This document shows positions 35,412 to 45,113 of a stretch of DNA of 64,000 bases, in pieces. The position numbers and the translations under genes were made by a program. Within the stretch, counting starts at the first letter, position 1; every line of letters begins with the position of its first letter. The notes under the pieces were generated by a model. The model was not told the DNA's origin. It did no database searches and saw nothing but the letters and a program-made list of their open reading frames with translations. Source of the stretch: Paraburkholderia silviterrae (GTDB lineage: Bacteria > Pseudomonadota > Gammaproteobacteria > Burkholderiales > Burkholderiaceae); NCBI RefSeq assembly GCF_004353915.1, contig NZ_SMRP01000015.1, positions 136,145 through 200,144 on the forward strand, read 5' to 3'.

Positions 35412-35850
35412 CAGGGAACCGCTGCAGACGCGTGAATTATGGCTACCCCTGGAGAATGTGATGCACGCGGTTGGAGCAGCGCCTGAGCAACTGGTTTAGC
35501 GCCAGCGAGCAATATCCGCGGCAGCTGCACGAAATCGATCGACAGCAGTATATGCAGATGAAACAGGAGGAATATGGCCGCCAACAGACGACGCACTAGC
35601 TGTGCATCTGCAACGGTCGAAGCAATTTAACCTGGCACCTCTTCCCGCACGCAGCTGTGTAACATCAAGCCTCTCGTTGGCCGCCGCGACGATGACGCAC
35701 TTCGGCGATTGAGCCGTGGCACCAGTCCGCCGACCTTTTGATCGACATGCTGGATGTCCTCAAAAGCAACATGCTCGAGATCGCAAGCCGATTCTCGGCG
35801 CATCATTGGCGACTTGCCGAGCAAGGAGTTACAAGGGTGTCGGCTTGCCG
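35412..35850. other. Gene-free stretch between convergent genes
   Basis: A frame without a normal start (stop at 35597-35599; QYPRQLHEIDRQQYMQMKQE near its end) looks more ordered than chance but cannot be named. Nothing else was seen in these 439 bases. Confidence 0.4.
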
Positions 35851-37584
35851 CTACAGCTGCGAGTCGACGGGCAACAACAAGAATAGACCCGTCAGCATAT
35901 TGCGCACGACACCGGCACCGGGATCGAGCGACCAGTTTGCCAAATACGGGCCACCATTGCCCGGTTCCTCGCCCGTCCAGACGAGGCCCGAGACCGGCGC
36001 GCCGATCGCGCGAAGCTGCGCTGTCTCCACCGGCGTCGCGAGCCGCACGCGGTAGCTCGTGCTCGGCGCAATGGCCCGATCGAAGAGCGCCGCCACCTGA
36101 TCGGCCAACCGCGCACTATGGATCACGAGCACGAGTTCGGTGTTCAGGTGCGCCGAGCGTGGATCGAAATTCATCGAGCCGATCACGAGCGTGCTTCGGT
36201 CGATGACATAGGCCTTCACGTGCAGGCTCGCCCGCGAACGGTAGCCTTCATGCTCCTCGTCGCGGTCGCCGGGCTGAGGTCGGTATTCGTACAACTCGGC
36301 GCCATTTTCGAGCAGCGGCTTGCGATACGGGCTGTAGCCCGCCTGCACGGCAATGTTGTCGGTTGCCGCCATCGAATTGGTCAGCACTGCGACACGCACG
36401 CCACGATGCGTAAGCTCGCCGAGCGCATGCACGCCAGCGTCATGCGGCACGAAGTAGGGCGACACGATCAGCACTTCGTGCCTGGCGCCGTGCAGCAATT
36501 CGACGAGGCGCTGCATCGGCGGGCTCACGTAGGCATCTTTCGGCGCTGCGACCTTGCCCGGCGAGTCGAAGTCGAACTCCGCCGGCGCCCACACGAGCGG
36601 CAGTTGCACCTGCGCTATGCGCTGCGCGAGCGGCGTCGGGTCGGCAGGCTTCGCACCGTAGGCGTCGGCATTCTTGCGCCAGTACGCGCGCAGCGCTTCG
36701 CGTATCGTGTTCAGATCCTGCTCCGCATAGCTATGCTTCTTCAACGCGCTCAACGGATAGGACTCGGGGCTGTTCCAGAATGCGTCGAAGCTAGCCGAGA
36801 CGTCACGCACGATTGGCCCGGCGACGAGCGCGTCCAGATCGCGGAACTGCACGGTCGGGCTCGCGCTGAAGTATTCGTCGCCGACATTGCGGCCGCCGAC
36901 GATCGCCACCTCATTGTCCGCGATCATCGCCTTGTTGTGCATGCGGCGCGTGAAGCGGCCGATCTCCGTGAAGATGTTCGTCGTGCGTGTGAAGAAGCTC
37001 GCTTGCGCGCCGCCGAACGGGTTGAAGACGCGCACTTCGATCGTCGGATGCATGTCGAGCGCTGCCATCACGCGCTCGCTATCCTTCAAGTTCAGGTCGT
37101 CGACGAGCACGCGCACGCGCGCGCCGTGATCCGCCGCATGAAACGCGGCGGCGAGGAGCAGCTTGCCGGTCGAGTCCTCGGCTGCGACGTAGTACTGCAA
37201 GTCGAGCGTTTTCGTCGCGGCGCGCGCGAGTGCGACGCGCATCTGCAGCGCTTCAGTGCCGTCGGTCAGGAGCCGATAGCCCGATTGCTGCGGATGCGCG
37301 GCCTCGAGCGGCGCGAGCGCCTGGCCGAGCGGCGTCGATTCGGGTTCGGCAAGCGCGTGCGAGACGGGACGGTCGAGCGAAGTTGCGCTCGGCAGCGCGG
37401 TGCAGGCCGCGAACGCAATGGCTACGATCAGCGCCGCGCCGCTGCCCACAGGCCGCCAGGCGCGGCGCGCGGATGCTGCACACCGCGCAGAGCGCGATTC
37501 AGCAATCGATCGCTGATACTTGAACAAGGTCTGACCTCTTCCCCCGGATGAATGGTTCGGCCTTTCACCGCCCGAAAGCGTCAT
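35851..37584 (-). CDS. Phospholipase D / cardiolipin-synthase-like lipoprotein
   Basis: About 577 residues with two HKD motifs: HNKAMIADNEVAIVGGRN and HVKAYVIDRSTLVIGSMNF. These transfer phosphatidyl groups or cleave phosphodiesters. An N-terminal hydrophobic run ending AIAFAAC, with lipobox-like AAC, predicts an inner- or outer-membrane lipoprotein. ATG 37584 is listed, but TTG 37527 (MFKYQRSIAE) has the better ribosome site (GGGGGAAGAGG) and gives a normal signal peptide. Downstream of the BON gene in the same direction; both are envelope proteins. Confidence 0.85.
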   Translation of the reverse strand: MTLSGGERPNHSSGGRGQTLFKYQRSIAESRSARCAASARRAWRPVGSGAALIVAIAFAACTALPSATSLDRPVSHALAEPESTPLGQALAPLEAAHPQQSGYRLLTDGTEALQMRVALARAATKTLDLQYYVAAEDSTGKLLLAAAFHAADHGARVRVLVDDLNLKDSERVMAALDMHPTIEVRVFNPFGGAQASFFTRTTNIFTEIGRFTRRMHNKAMIADNEVAIVGGRNVGDEYFSASPTVQFRDLDALVAGPIVRDVSASFDAFWNSPESYPLSALKKHSYAEQDLNTIREALRAYWRKNADAYGAKPADPTPLAQRIAQVQLPLVWAPAEFDFDSPGKVAAPKDAYVSPPMQRLVELLHGARHEVLIVSPYFVPHDAGVHALGELTHRGVRVAVLTNSMAATDNIAVQAGYSPYRKPLLENGAELYEYRPQPGDRDEEHEGYRSRASLHVKAYVIDRSTLVIGSMNFDPRSAHLNTELVLVIHSARLADQVAALFDRAIAPSTSYRVRLATPVETAQLRAIGAPVSGLVWTGEEPGNGGPYLANWSLDPGAGVVRNMLTGLFLLLPVDSQL

Positions 37585-37662
37585 TGAGATCGGCGCACAG
37601 AGATCGGCGCACAGGTGGTAATTTGATGCTGGCCGTTCATCGCGCATAGGAGCGCGAAACAC

Positions 37663-38001
37663 TCAATCCTCGGCTACCTTCAAATGGTTCTTCACGCCTG
37701 CAACGCCGGCGACGTTCTGTGCCACATCTTCGGCGGCCGCCTTGTCTTCCACCGTCGGCACCGTGCCGCTCAGCCAGACAATCCCCTGGCGCGTCCGCAC
37801 ATGGATATGGGTCGACTTCACGTTCTTCGCGGTGAGGAGATCGGCTTTCACTTTTGCCGTGATGGTGCCGTCGTCGAGATGCTGCCCCATCGTTTGCGAA
37901 TCTTCGGGAGGCGCGGAACCGTTGGTTTGCGCCGTGGCATTCAGTGCGAAGGCGATGCATCCGATGGTGCAGGCAGCCTTGAGGAACTCGGAGGTCTTCA
38001 T
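37663..38001 (-). CDS. BON-domain periplasmic protein (OsmY-like)
   Basis: A 112-residue protein. Signal peptide MKTSEFLKAACTIGCIAFAL ... TAQ, then one BON domain (ITAKVKADLLTAKNVKSTHI; VWLSGTVPTVEDKAAAEDVA; VAGVAGVKNHLKV). BON domains bind phospholipid and act in envelope stress. GGGAGAAATC precedes the ATG. Single-domain form, shorter than OsmY. Confidence 0.88.
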   Translation of the reverse strand: MKTSEFLKAACTIGCIAFALNATAQTNGSAPPEDSQTMGQHLDDGTITAKVKADLLTAKNVKSTHIHVRTRQGIVWLSGTVPTVEDKAAAEDVAQNVAGVAGVKNHLKVAED

Positions 38002-38429
38002 GATTTCTCCCTGGGTTGGTTGACGGGTCTCATACCCTTACGTGCACTGGCTGGTGACGCAAGAAGCATTCCTCGCCGAAAGGCGGTGGCAACGCCAGGC
38101 CCCGAAAGCGTAACGCGACCCGATGTTGATCCGTTGCGACCGCTCGGATCGAGCGCTGGATGAGTCGCAGAATCGACTACCGCAACGTGCGGGGCTCGCT
38201 TGTGTCGCTTCGGTGATCTTCAGCGGATCCGGCGCCACTGTGATGTCCACGGGATTTGTGAAATCAGGACGATAGCGCCTCATTTTTTCTTGACGAAGAT
38301 GCTTATGGTCGTACGAACCGCGGTTCGCTCTGTGTCACCGCGGTATCGCCGGCGTCTTTGCCCCGCCAATCCCTCCCCGAAAACGCTATTGAACTCTTGT
38401 TTAATATTCCCTATACTCTGGCTCGTGCG

Positions 38430-38451
38430 CTATTGGACAATCATTCAATTG
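38430..38451. promoter_or_regulatory. TetR-type operator candidate, site A
   Basis: CTATTGGACAATCATTCAAT follows GCGC; inner inverted repeat ACAAT-CATTCA-ATTGT. The same GCGCTATTGGA start recurs at 40601 before the ATPase gene. Located about 300 bases before the binding-protein start. Confidence 0.5.
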
Positions 38452-38639
38452 TGTGCGGTGTATCGACAACACAGCAAAGGCCCGGCGTGGACGACGTGAT
38501 CCACATTGCTTTTGCGCATCGCGAAGACAAAAGCAGGGTGTAGCCGCCTGTTGGCAAGAGGCGACGCGAAACCCCGCAAGACGAGGGTTTGCGCCGCCGG
38601 GCGGCCCCGGTGACCTTGATCCAGGGCTATCCCGCACTT

Positions 38640-38660
38640 TATTGAACGTTCATCAAATAG
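38640..38660. promoter_or_regulatory. TetR-type operator candidate, site B
   Basis: TATTGAACGTTCATCAAATA with the perfect palindrome TGAACGTTCA at 38643-38652. Its complement, CTATTTGATGAACGTTCAAT, aligns with sites A and C. About 90 bases before the binding-protein start. Confidence 0.6.
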
Positions 38661-38746
38661 TAGAGTGCGTTTCGGGGCGGTGCGTGCAGTCAGCAATCGG
38701 GCATGAGTCAGACAGATCGAGAAACCTAAACTTTGGAGGGTACGCT

Positions 38747-39847
38747 GTGAGACGCATGAAGGCGGTCATACCGATGGTGATTGCAGCACTTGCCTTGGGG
38801 CACGGGGCTGCGGCGAGTGCCAATACGCTGAACGTTCTCAACTGGTCCGACTATATCGGCAAGGACACGATCTCGAGCTTCCAGAAGTCCACCGGCGTGA
38901 CTGTGCGCTACGACGCACTCGACAGCGACGACACGTTGCAGGCGAAGCTGCTGAGCGGACATACCGGATACGATGTGGTGTACCCGACACTGACCTACAT
39001 GACCAACCAGATCGAAGCCGGCGTGTATGAGAAGCTCGATTGGTCGAAGATTCCCAACCGCGTGAACCTCGACCCCGAGTTGATGAAGAAGATTGCAAAG
39101 ATGGACCCAGGCAATCGATACGGGATTCCGTATGCGTGGGGGACCGAAGGCATTTCGATCAACCTGCAGCAGGTTGGCGCCGTGCTCGGCAAGGACGCGG
39201 ACGTGAACGCGATGGGCTGGAATCTGCTGTTCAATCCCGAAGTTGTCAGCAAGCTCAGCAAATGTGGCGTCTCGATCGTCGATTCGCCAGCCGACGTGTT
39301 CCCGATCGTCCTTGCCTACATGGGGCGAAATCCCAACAGCAAGAATCCCGGCGACTATCGCGATGCCTACAATGTGCTCAAGAAAATCCGCCCCTACGTG
39401 ACCCAGTTCAGTTCCACCTACATCAATGATGTGGCGGGCGGCGATGTCTGCGTCGCCTATAGCTGGTCGGGCGACGCGGGCATGATCAAGCGCCGGGTGA
39501 GAGAGGCGCATCGCAGCTTCCAGATCGAGTATCTGGTGCCCAAGGGGGGCGGCGCTGTCTGGTTCACGATGATGGCGATCCCGAAGGATGCCGAGAACAA
39601 GGACGACGCCTATAAGTGGCTCAACTTCATGCTCGACCCAAAGGTGTCGGCGGGGTTCACCAACGATACGACGTATATCACGGCCGACGCCGCTGCACGC
39701 GGCATGGTCGATCCGGCAGTCGCGCAGGATTCATCCATCTATCCGACCAGTGATCAGTTGAAGTCGTACTTCGTGCTCGAGCCGATCGACCCGGATATCC
39801 GGCGCACCATGAATGCGCTGTGGCTGCAGTTCAAGGCCAACCGCTGA
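38747..39847 (+). CDS. Polyamine ABC transporter substrate-binding protein (PotF-like)
   Basis: A 366-residue periplasmic binding protein. Sec signal ends at AAASA before NTLNVLNWSDYIGKDTI, and the N-W-S-D-Y-I motif is the polyamine-recognition start of PotD/PotF. YGIPYAWGTEGI and CVAYSWSGDAGMI match PotF. GTG 38747 is used since GGAGG is seven bases upstream; ATG 38756 is an alternative. Presumably binds putrescine or a similar diamine. Controlled by sites A/B and the TetR gene downstream. Confidence 0.9.
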   Translation: MRRMKAVIPMVIAALALGHGAAASANTLNVLNWSDYIGKDTISSFQKSTGVTVRYDALDSDDTLQAKLLSGHTGYDVVYPTLTYMTNQIEAGVYEKLDWSKIPNRVNLDPELMKKIAKMDPGNRYGIPYAWGTEGISINLQQVGAVLGKDADVNAMGWNLLFNPEVVSKLSKCGVSIVDSPADVFPIVLAYMGRNPNSKNPGDYRDAYNVLKKIRPYVTQFSSTYINDVAGGDVCVAYSWSGDAGMIKRRVREAHRSFQIEYLVPKGGGAVWFTMMAIPKDAENKDDAYKWLNFMLDPKVSAGFTNDTTYITADAAARGMVDPAVAQDSSIYPTSDQLKSYFVLEPIDPDIRRTMNALWLQFKANR

Positions 39848-39909
39848 TTGCAGGCGCATGCCCGGCCCTATAATGACGCTCGTTGCCAGATAACGGAGAG
39901 TGAGGCGCG

Positions 39910-40557
39910 ATGACAACGACAAATGTCCGCAAGAGGCCCGGGACAATGGCAAAACAGACAGGACGCGTGCGCAGTCGCGAAGACCCGGAAGTCCGGCGCA
40001 AGTCGCTGATCCAGGCGACCATGCGCTCTATCGCGAAGTACGGCTATTCCGGCACGACGGTGGACAGTATCTGCGCAGAGGCGCAAGTCTCGCGAGGGAT
40101 GATCAATCATCACTTCAAGAGCAAGGACGAGTTGCTGCGCCAGTCGTATAAGGAGTTGTGCGACGAGTGGGCCTTCCAGACGCAGCAAATGGTCATGAGC
40201 ACCTATAGCGATCCCGAGGAGCGCTTGCGTGCGCTGATCCGGGTCAGCTTCGGCCCCACGCTGTTCAAGCCGGACTATCTGGGCATCTGGGTGGGTTATT
40301 GGAGTGTGATTGGCAAGTCGCCGGCGCTCAGGCGCTTGCACCGCGAGACCTACAACTACGACCGGGAGTTGTATCAGAAGCTGTTCGAGGAGGCCGGCAA
40401 GCAACGTGGGCGCGAAATCAACGCGCGGCGTGCGACGATTTTGCTGATCGGCGTGATCGACGGTCTGTGGCTGGAGTGGGGGCTCGATCCGAAAGGGTTC
40501 AGCCCGAAGGAGGCCGAGGAAGCCTGTCTCGACTTCCTGGAGATGATGCTGGCGTGA
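39910..40557 (+). CDS. TetR/BetI-like repressor of the polyamine locus
   Basis: A 215-residue regulator. HTH at about residues 35-80 (SIAKYGYSGTTVDSICAEAQ, then VSRGMINHHFKSKDELL), followed by a BetI-like ligand domain (GYWSVIGKSPALRRLHRET). It sits between the binding-protein gene and the ATPase gene, flanked by three similar inverted-repeat sites. Autoregulation and control of both transcription units are likely. Confidence 0.88.
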   Translation: MTTTNVRKRPGTMAKQTGRVRSREDPEVRRKSLIQATMRSIAKYGYSGTTVDSICAEAQVSRGMINHHFKSKDELLRQSYKELCDEWAFQTQQMVMSTYSDPEERLRALIRVSFGPTLFKPDYLGIWVGYWSVIGKSPALRRLHRETYNYDRELYQKLFEEAGKQRGREINARRATILLIGVIDGLWLEWGLDPKGFSPKEAEEACLDFLEMMLA

Positions 40558-40603
40558 CAGGGCGGGGCGGCGGGTGTTGGCTTGCCGCCTTTTCCGGTGC
40601 GCG

Positions 40604-40632
40604 CTATTGGATGAACGTTTGTTCAATATTGG
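40604..40632. promoter_or_regulatory. TetR-type operator candidate, site C
   Basis: CTATTGGATGAAC-GTTT-GTTCAATA with inner inverted repeat TGAAC-GTTT-GTTCA. Same outer sequence as sites A and B. It lies about 75 bases before the ATPase start and would control the ABC/aminotransferase unit. Confidence 0.6.
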
Positions 40633-40703
40633 ATCTGTGCGAGAGCGCTCGCGGCATCGTCTGGCGATGGTTAGATGTTTAACATTCCTAAAGAGATGAG
40701 GTT

Positions 40704-41897
40704 ATGAATAACGCACTGGAAAGAGCGGCATGGTCTGATCCTGGGGCGCCCGCGCAGCGTCAGGCTCTGGAGGGCTCAACGCCCATGGGTCGCGCCCAGG
40801 CGCGCAAGCCGGACTCGGGCTTTGTCGAGATCGTCGGCATGGTGAAGGCGTTCGGCGCCACTACGGCCGTCGACCATGTGAGCCTGTCGATCGGTAAGGG
40901 CGAGCTGTTCGCCCTGCTGGGCAGTTCGGGATGCGGGAAGTCCACGCTGCTGAGGATGATGGCCGGCCTCGAGACGCCGACGTCGGGGCGCATCGTGGTG
41001 GAGGGTGTCGATCTGGCGACGGTGCCCGCCCATCGCCGGCCGACCAACATGATGTTTCAGTCCTATGCACTGTTTCCCCATATGAGCGTGGAGGCGAACG
41101 TTGCCTATGGCCTGAAACAGGAGCGGGTGCCGCGAGCCGGGATTCGCGAGCGCGTGAGCGAGGCGCTCGAACTGGTGCAGATGTCCGCCTACCGGTCGCG
41201 CAGGCCGCACCAGCTTTCCGGTGGGCAGCAGCAGCGTGTCGCGCTGGCGCGCAGCCTGATCAAGCGCCCCAAGCTGCTCCTGCTCGACGAGCCGATGTCC
41301 GCGCTGGACAAGAAGATTCGTCAGCGGACCCAGTTCGAGCTCGGCAACATTCTGCAGAAGGTGGGCGTGACTTGCGTGATGGTGACGCACGATCAGGAGG
41401 AAGCCATGACAATGGCCGATCGCATCGCGGTGATGAACCGCGGCCGCATCATGCAGATTGGCGCGCCGGAAGAGGTCTACGAGTCGCCGAACTGCAGGTT
41501 CTCGGCGGACTTCATCGGCTCGACGAATCTGTTCGACGGCGTACTCGCCGAGGAAGGGGCGGACCTGATCGAATGCGCCGACCTGGACGCGCGGCTTCGG
41601 CTGCGTGCGCCGCTGAGCGGACGACGCGGGATGACCTGTCACGTGTCGATTCGCCCCGAGCGCGTGAACCTCGGTTTTACTCCGCCCCACGCCGGCTACA
41701 ACGTCGCCCAGGGGACGGTGGAGGAGTGCGCCTACATGGGCAGCTACACGCTGTTCTATGTGCGGCTGCGCAGCGGCAGACTGCTCATGGTCAACGTGTC
41801 CCGCATGACGCTCAGGCAGTTCGCACACCCGCCGGGGTACGGCGAGCAGGTGTATCTGTCGTGGGACGAAGACAGCGTGGTGGTGCTGGAATCATGA
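40704..41897 (+). CDS. potG: Polyamine ABC transporter ATPase (PotG/PotA-like)
   Basis: A 397-residue ATPase. Walker A GSSGCGKSTLLRMMAGLE; signature LSGGQQQRVALARSL; Walker B LLLLDEPMSALD; switch His in VMVTHDQEEAMT. A TOBE-type domain occupies the last 120 residues (MTCHVSIRPERVNLGF). An N-terminal leader of about 35 residues precedes the fold. It overlaps the permease gene by ATGA. ATG 40704 has GAGATGAGG upstream. Confidence 0.92.
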   Translation: MNNALERAAWSDPGAPAQRQALEGSTPMGRAQARKPDSGFVEIVGMVKAFGATTAVDHVSLSIGKGELFALLGSSGCGKSTLLRMMAGLETPTSGRIVVEGVDLATVPAHRRPTNMMFQSYALFPHMSVEANVAYGLKQERVPRAGIRERVSEALELVQMSAYRSRRPHQLSGGQQQRVALARSLIKRPKLLLLDEPMSALDKKIRQRTQFELGNILQKVGVTCVMVTHDQEEAMTMADRIAVMNRGRIMQIGAPEEVYESPNCRFSADFIGSTNLFDGVLAEEGADLIECADLDARLRLRAPLSGRRGMTCHVSIRPERVNLGFTPPHAGYNVAQGTVEECAYMGSYTLFYVRLRSGRLLMVNVSRMTLRQFAHPPGYGEQVYLSWDEDSVVVLES

Positions 41898-42808
41898 TGA
41901 TCCGTGCCCTTAGCCTGCCACGGCGCTTCATGCCTTCGGGCCGCCAGGTGGTCATCGCGATTCCGTTCGCGTTTCTCCTGCTGTTTTTCATGGTGCCGTT
42001 CTTCGCGGTCCTGAAGATCAGCTTTGCGGACTTGCGCATGGCGATGCCGCCGTATTCGCCGCTTGCACAATGGGTCGATGGCGTGCTGCAGATCCGGCTG
42101 AACTTCGCGCACTATCGCGACGTACTGACCAACGGCCTGTATATCGACGCCTATCTCCAGTCGGTGCAGGTTGCCTTCATTTCGACGCTGCTGTGTCTGC
42201 TCATCGGATACCCGACCGCCTATCTGATCGCGCGCTCGAATCCGGCACGGCGCAACGTCCTGATGGTGGGCATCATGCTGCCGTTCTGGACCTCGTACCT
42301 GATCCGCATCTACGCATGGATCGGCATCCTGAAGGAAAAGGGACTGCTCAATGATTTCCTGCTCTGGGCGCATCTGGTCGATCGGCCATTGAGGCTCTAT
42401 CACAGCGACTGGGGGCTCTATATCGGCATGGTGTACTCGTACCTGCCGTATCTGATTCTGCCGCTGTATGCGCACCTGGTGAAGATGGACCTGCGCCTGA
42501 TCGAGGCTGCACGCGATCTTGGCGCCAGGCCCTGGAAGGTATTCGTGACGGTCACGTTGCCGCTCTCCGCGGGCGGCATCATTGCCGGCTGCCTGCTGGT
42601 GTTCATCCCGGCGGTGGGCGAGTACGTGATTCCTGAGCTGCTGGGTGGCGCCGATTCGCTGATGATCGGCCGCGTCATGTGGGATGACTTTTTCAACAAC
42701 ACGGACTGGCCCGTCGCGGCGGCGGCGGCCTGCGCGATGGTCGTGCTGCTGCTCGTGCCGATGGCATGGTTCCAGCGTACTCAGGCGAAGGAGGGCAAAA
42801 CCTCATGA
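41894..42808 (+). CDS. potH: Polyamine ABC transporter permease (PotH/PotB-like)
   Basis: A 304-residue inner-membrane permease with six predicted helices and the EAA loop EAARDLGARPWKVFVTVTLP. FWTSYLIRIYAWIGIL is typical of PotB/PotH. Start at ATG 41894, overlapping the ATPase stop; ATG 41897 directly follows. It overlaps the next permease by ATGA. Confidence 0.92.
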   Translation: MMIRALSLPRRFMPSGRQVVIAIPFAFLLLFFMVPFFAVLKISFADLRMAMPPYSPLAQWVDGVLQIRLNFAHYRDVLTNGLYIDAYLQSVQVAFISTLLCLLIGYPTAYLIARSNPARRNVLMVGIMLPFWTSYLIRIYAWIGILKEKGLLNDFLLWAHLVDRPLRLYHSDWGLYIGMVYSYLPYLILPLYAHLVKMDLRLIEAARDLGARPWKVFVTVTLPLSAGGIIAGCLLVFIPAVGEYVIPELLGGADSLMIGRVMWDDFFNNTDWPVAAAAACAMVVLLLVPMAWFQRTQAKEGKTS

Positions 42809-43686
42809 ACATCGTGCGACGCATCCTGCCGGGGGCATTCCTCGCGCTGGTCTTCCTTTTTCTGTACGTGCCGATCGTGAGTGTCGTGTTCTATTCGTTC
42901 AATGCATCGAAGCTCGTCACCGTATGGAGCGGTTTCTCGCTGCGCTGGTATTACGCGCTGACCCAGGACGCGGAGTTGCTGAGCGCCGCGGCCGCGAGCC
43001 TGAAGATCGCGGCCGCCACCGCTTGCGCGTCGGTCGTGATCGGCACCTGGGCCGGCTTCGTGCTCACCGACTGCGGACGGTTTCGGGGATTCACGCTGTT
43101 CGCCGCGATGACGAACGCGCCGCTCGTGTTGCCCGAGGTTATCCAGGGCATCTCGCTGCTGCTGCTGTTCATCGGCCTGCAACAGCTGTTCGGCTGGTCG
43201 AGCGGGCGCGGGATGCTGACGATCTGGATCGGCCACGTGATGCTGTGCCTGTCCTACGTGTCGATCACGGTTCAGTCGCGGCTCGCGAAGATGGACCGCT
43301 CGCTCACGGAAGCGGCGCGGGATCTCGGGGCGCCGTCATGGCGGGTTTTCTTCGACGTGACACTGCCGTTGATCGCTCAGGCCCTGCTCTCGGGTTGGCT
43401 GCTGTCGTTCACGATCTCCATGGACGACATCATCATGTCCGCGTTCCTGTCCGGCCCCGGCTCGACCTTGCTGCCGCTCGTCGTGCTCTCGCGCGTGAGG
43501 CTCGGCTTGAACCCGGAGATCAATGCGATGGGCACGCTCGTGATCATGATCGTGAGCGTCGCGGTGGTGCTCAACAACACTTTCATGCTCAGGCGTGCGC
43601 GCAAGCGCGACGCCGAAGCAAGCCGCGCGCTTGCCGCGCCGGCACAGGACGAACAGACGCCCGCGCGCGTGGCGCAGGCGGCATGA
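42805..43686 (+). CDS. potI: Polyamine ABC transporter permease (PotI/PotC-like)
   Basis: A 293-residue permease; EAA loop EAARDLGAPSWRVFFDVTLP and SFTISMDDIIMSAFLSGPGS are diagnostic of PotC/PotI. Six helices. ATG 42805 is coupled to the previous stop. The C-terminus has an extra polar tail (RDAEASRALAAPAQDEQTPA). Confidence 0.92.
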   Translation: MNIVRRILPGAFLALVFLFLYVPIVSVVFYSFNASKLVTVWSGFSLRWYYALTQDAELLSAAAASLKIAAATACASVVIGTWAGFVLTDCGRFRGFTLFAAMTNAPLVLPEVIQGISLLLLFIGLQQLFGWSSGRGMLTIWIGHVMLCLSYVSITVQSRLAKMDRSLTEAARDLGAPSWRVFFDVTLPLIAQALLSGWLLSFTISMDDIIMSAFLSGPGSTLLPLVVLSRVRLGLNPEINAMGTLVIMIVSVAVVLNNTFMLRRARKRDAEASRALAAPAQDEQTPARVAQAA

Positions 43687-43718
43687 CCCGGCACGCTGTT
43701 CAAATCAATGGAGGAACG

Positions 43719-45113
43719 ATGAAAGCCTTGAAGAATCTGGAGCAGATCCGCAAGCAGGACAACGAGTCGTGGCTGCATCCCTGGGAGTCGATGGCGGACG
43801 CGGGCGGGGCAAACCGGACGGTGGTGCAGCGTGCCGAGGGCATCCACGTGTACGACGAAAAGGGTAACCGCCTGATCGACGGCCCGGGTGGGATGTGGTG
43901 CATGCAGATCGGCTATGGCCGCCAGGAGATGGCCGACGCAATCGCGCAACAGATCATGCAGGTGCCCTACATGAACCCGTTCTCGCTCACGAGCGAGCCA
44001 TCCGCGAGACTTGCGGCCAGGCTCGCGGAGCTGGCGCCCGGCGACCTCAATCATGTGTTTCTGACGACGGGTGGCTCCACCGCGGTCGACACCGCACTGC
44101 GTTTCGTCCACTTCTATAACAACGTGAAGGGGCGGCCGAACAAGAAGCACATCATTTCGCGCGCCTCCGCGTATCACGGCAGCACGTACCTGTGCTCGCT
44201 CGTCACCGGCAAGGATCGGGACCGCAACTGGTTCGACATCGGCTCGCCGACGGTCCACTTCCTGCCGTCGGTGAATCCGTCACGCCGCCCGGCCGGGATG
44301 AGCATCGAAGCATTCGCAGATGAAAAGGTCCGCGATCTCGAACAGAAGATTCTGGAGCTGGGCGCGGAGAATGTCGGTGCGTTCATCGCGGAGCCCATTC
44401 AGTCGTCGGGCGGCGTGATCGTGCCGCCGAACGGCTATTTGCGCCGATGCTGGGAGATCTGCCGGAAGTACGACGTGCTCTATATCTCGGACGAGGTCGT
44501 CACCGGCTTCGGGCGTCTCGGCCACTGGTTTGCGTCGAAAGAGGTGTTCGGCATCGAGCCGGACCTCATCACCTGCGCGAAGGGGCTCACGTCCGGCTAT
44601 CTGCCTCTGGGCGCATGCCTGATCTCGGACCGCGTCTTTGCCGAAGTGTCCGGCAGCCGTGCGCGCGGCGCGACCTTCGGGCATGGCTTCACCTACTCGG
44701 GGCATCCGGTGTGCAGCGTCGCCGCACTCAAGAGCATCGAGATCATCGAGCGCGAAGGCATTCTCGGCCACGTACGCGAGTTAGGACCGTACTTCCAGGC
44801 GCGGCTCCAGGAACTGCGCGACATCCCCATCGTTTTCGATGTGCGGGGCATGGGGCTCGTCGGCTGCGTCGAGTGCAGCGTGAAGAGCATCGCGCAAGAC
44901 TCGCTCGCGTTCGACAGCGACCTTGGCGCGCGCATCGACCGGCATTGTCACGAGCTGGGGCTCATGGTGCGTCCTATCGTCAATCAATGCGTGTTCTCGC
45001 CCCCCCTCGTGATCACGAAGCAGGAAATCGACCAGATGGTGGACGCCTTGCGCGAAGGCATCGTACGGACCATGCACGACATCGAGCAGGAGCTCGGCAT
45101 CCCGATTGCATAA
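43719..45113 (+). CDS. Class III PLP aminotransferase (putrescine aminotransferase-like)
   Basis: A 464-residue omega-aminotransferase. PLP Lys is in LITCAKGLTSGYLPLGA; DEVVTGFGRLGHWFA and the phosphate-binding TTGGSTAVDTAL are present. GGAGGAACG gives an excellent ribosome site for ATG 43719. Resembles SpuC-type putrescine/pyruvate enzymes; with the Pot transporter it likely deaminates imported diamine to the aminoaldehyde. No aldehyde dehydrogenase or ligase follows here, so the rest of the pathway is elsewhere. Confidence 0.9.
   Translation: MKALKNLEQIRKQDNESWLHPWESMADAGGANRTVVQRAEGIHVYDEKGNRLIDGPGGMWCMQIGYGRQEMADAIAQQIMQVPYMNPFSLTSEPSARLAARLAELAPGDLNHVFLTTGGSTAVDTALRFVHFYNNVKGRPNKKHIISRASAYHGSTYLCSLVTGKDRDRNWFDIGSPTVHFLPSVNPSRRPAGMSIEAFADEKVRDLEQKILELGAENVGAFIAEPIQSSGGVIVPPNGYLRRCWEICRKYDVLYISDEVVTGFGRLGHWFASKEVFGIEPDLITCAKGLTSGYLPLGACLISDRVFAEVSGSRARGATFGHGFTYSGHPVCSVAALKSIEIIEREGILGHVRELGPYFQARLQELRDIPIVFDVRGMGLVGCVECSVKSIAQDSLAFDSDLGARIDRHCHELGLMVRPIVNQCVFSPPLVITKQEIDQMVDALREGIVRTMHDIEQELGIPIA

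Larger units (their letters stand above)
38002..38746. other. Gene-free upstream region of the polyamine locus
   Basis: These 745 bases contain two operator-like sites (38430-38451 and 38640-38660) and the ribosome site GGAGGG of the binding-protein gene. Frames present on either strand lack ribosome sites and motifs. Confidence 0.5.

Noticed and set aside
35462..35599. Frame ending QMKQEEYGRQQTTH
   Set aside because: Has no usable start; too short to identify.
38038..38283. Minus-strand 81-residue frame upstream of the polyamine locus
   Set aside because: No ribosome site, Cys/Ser/Arg-rich, no family pattern.
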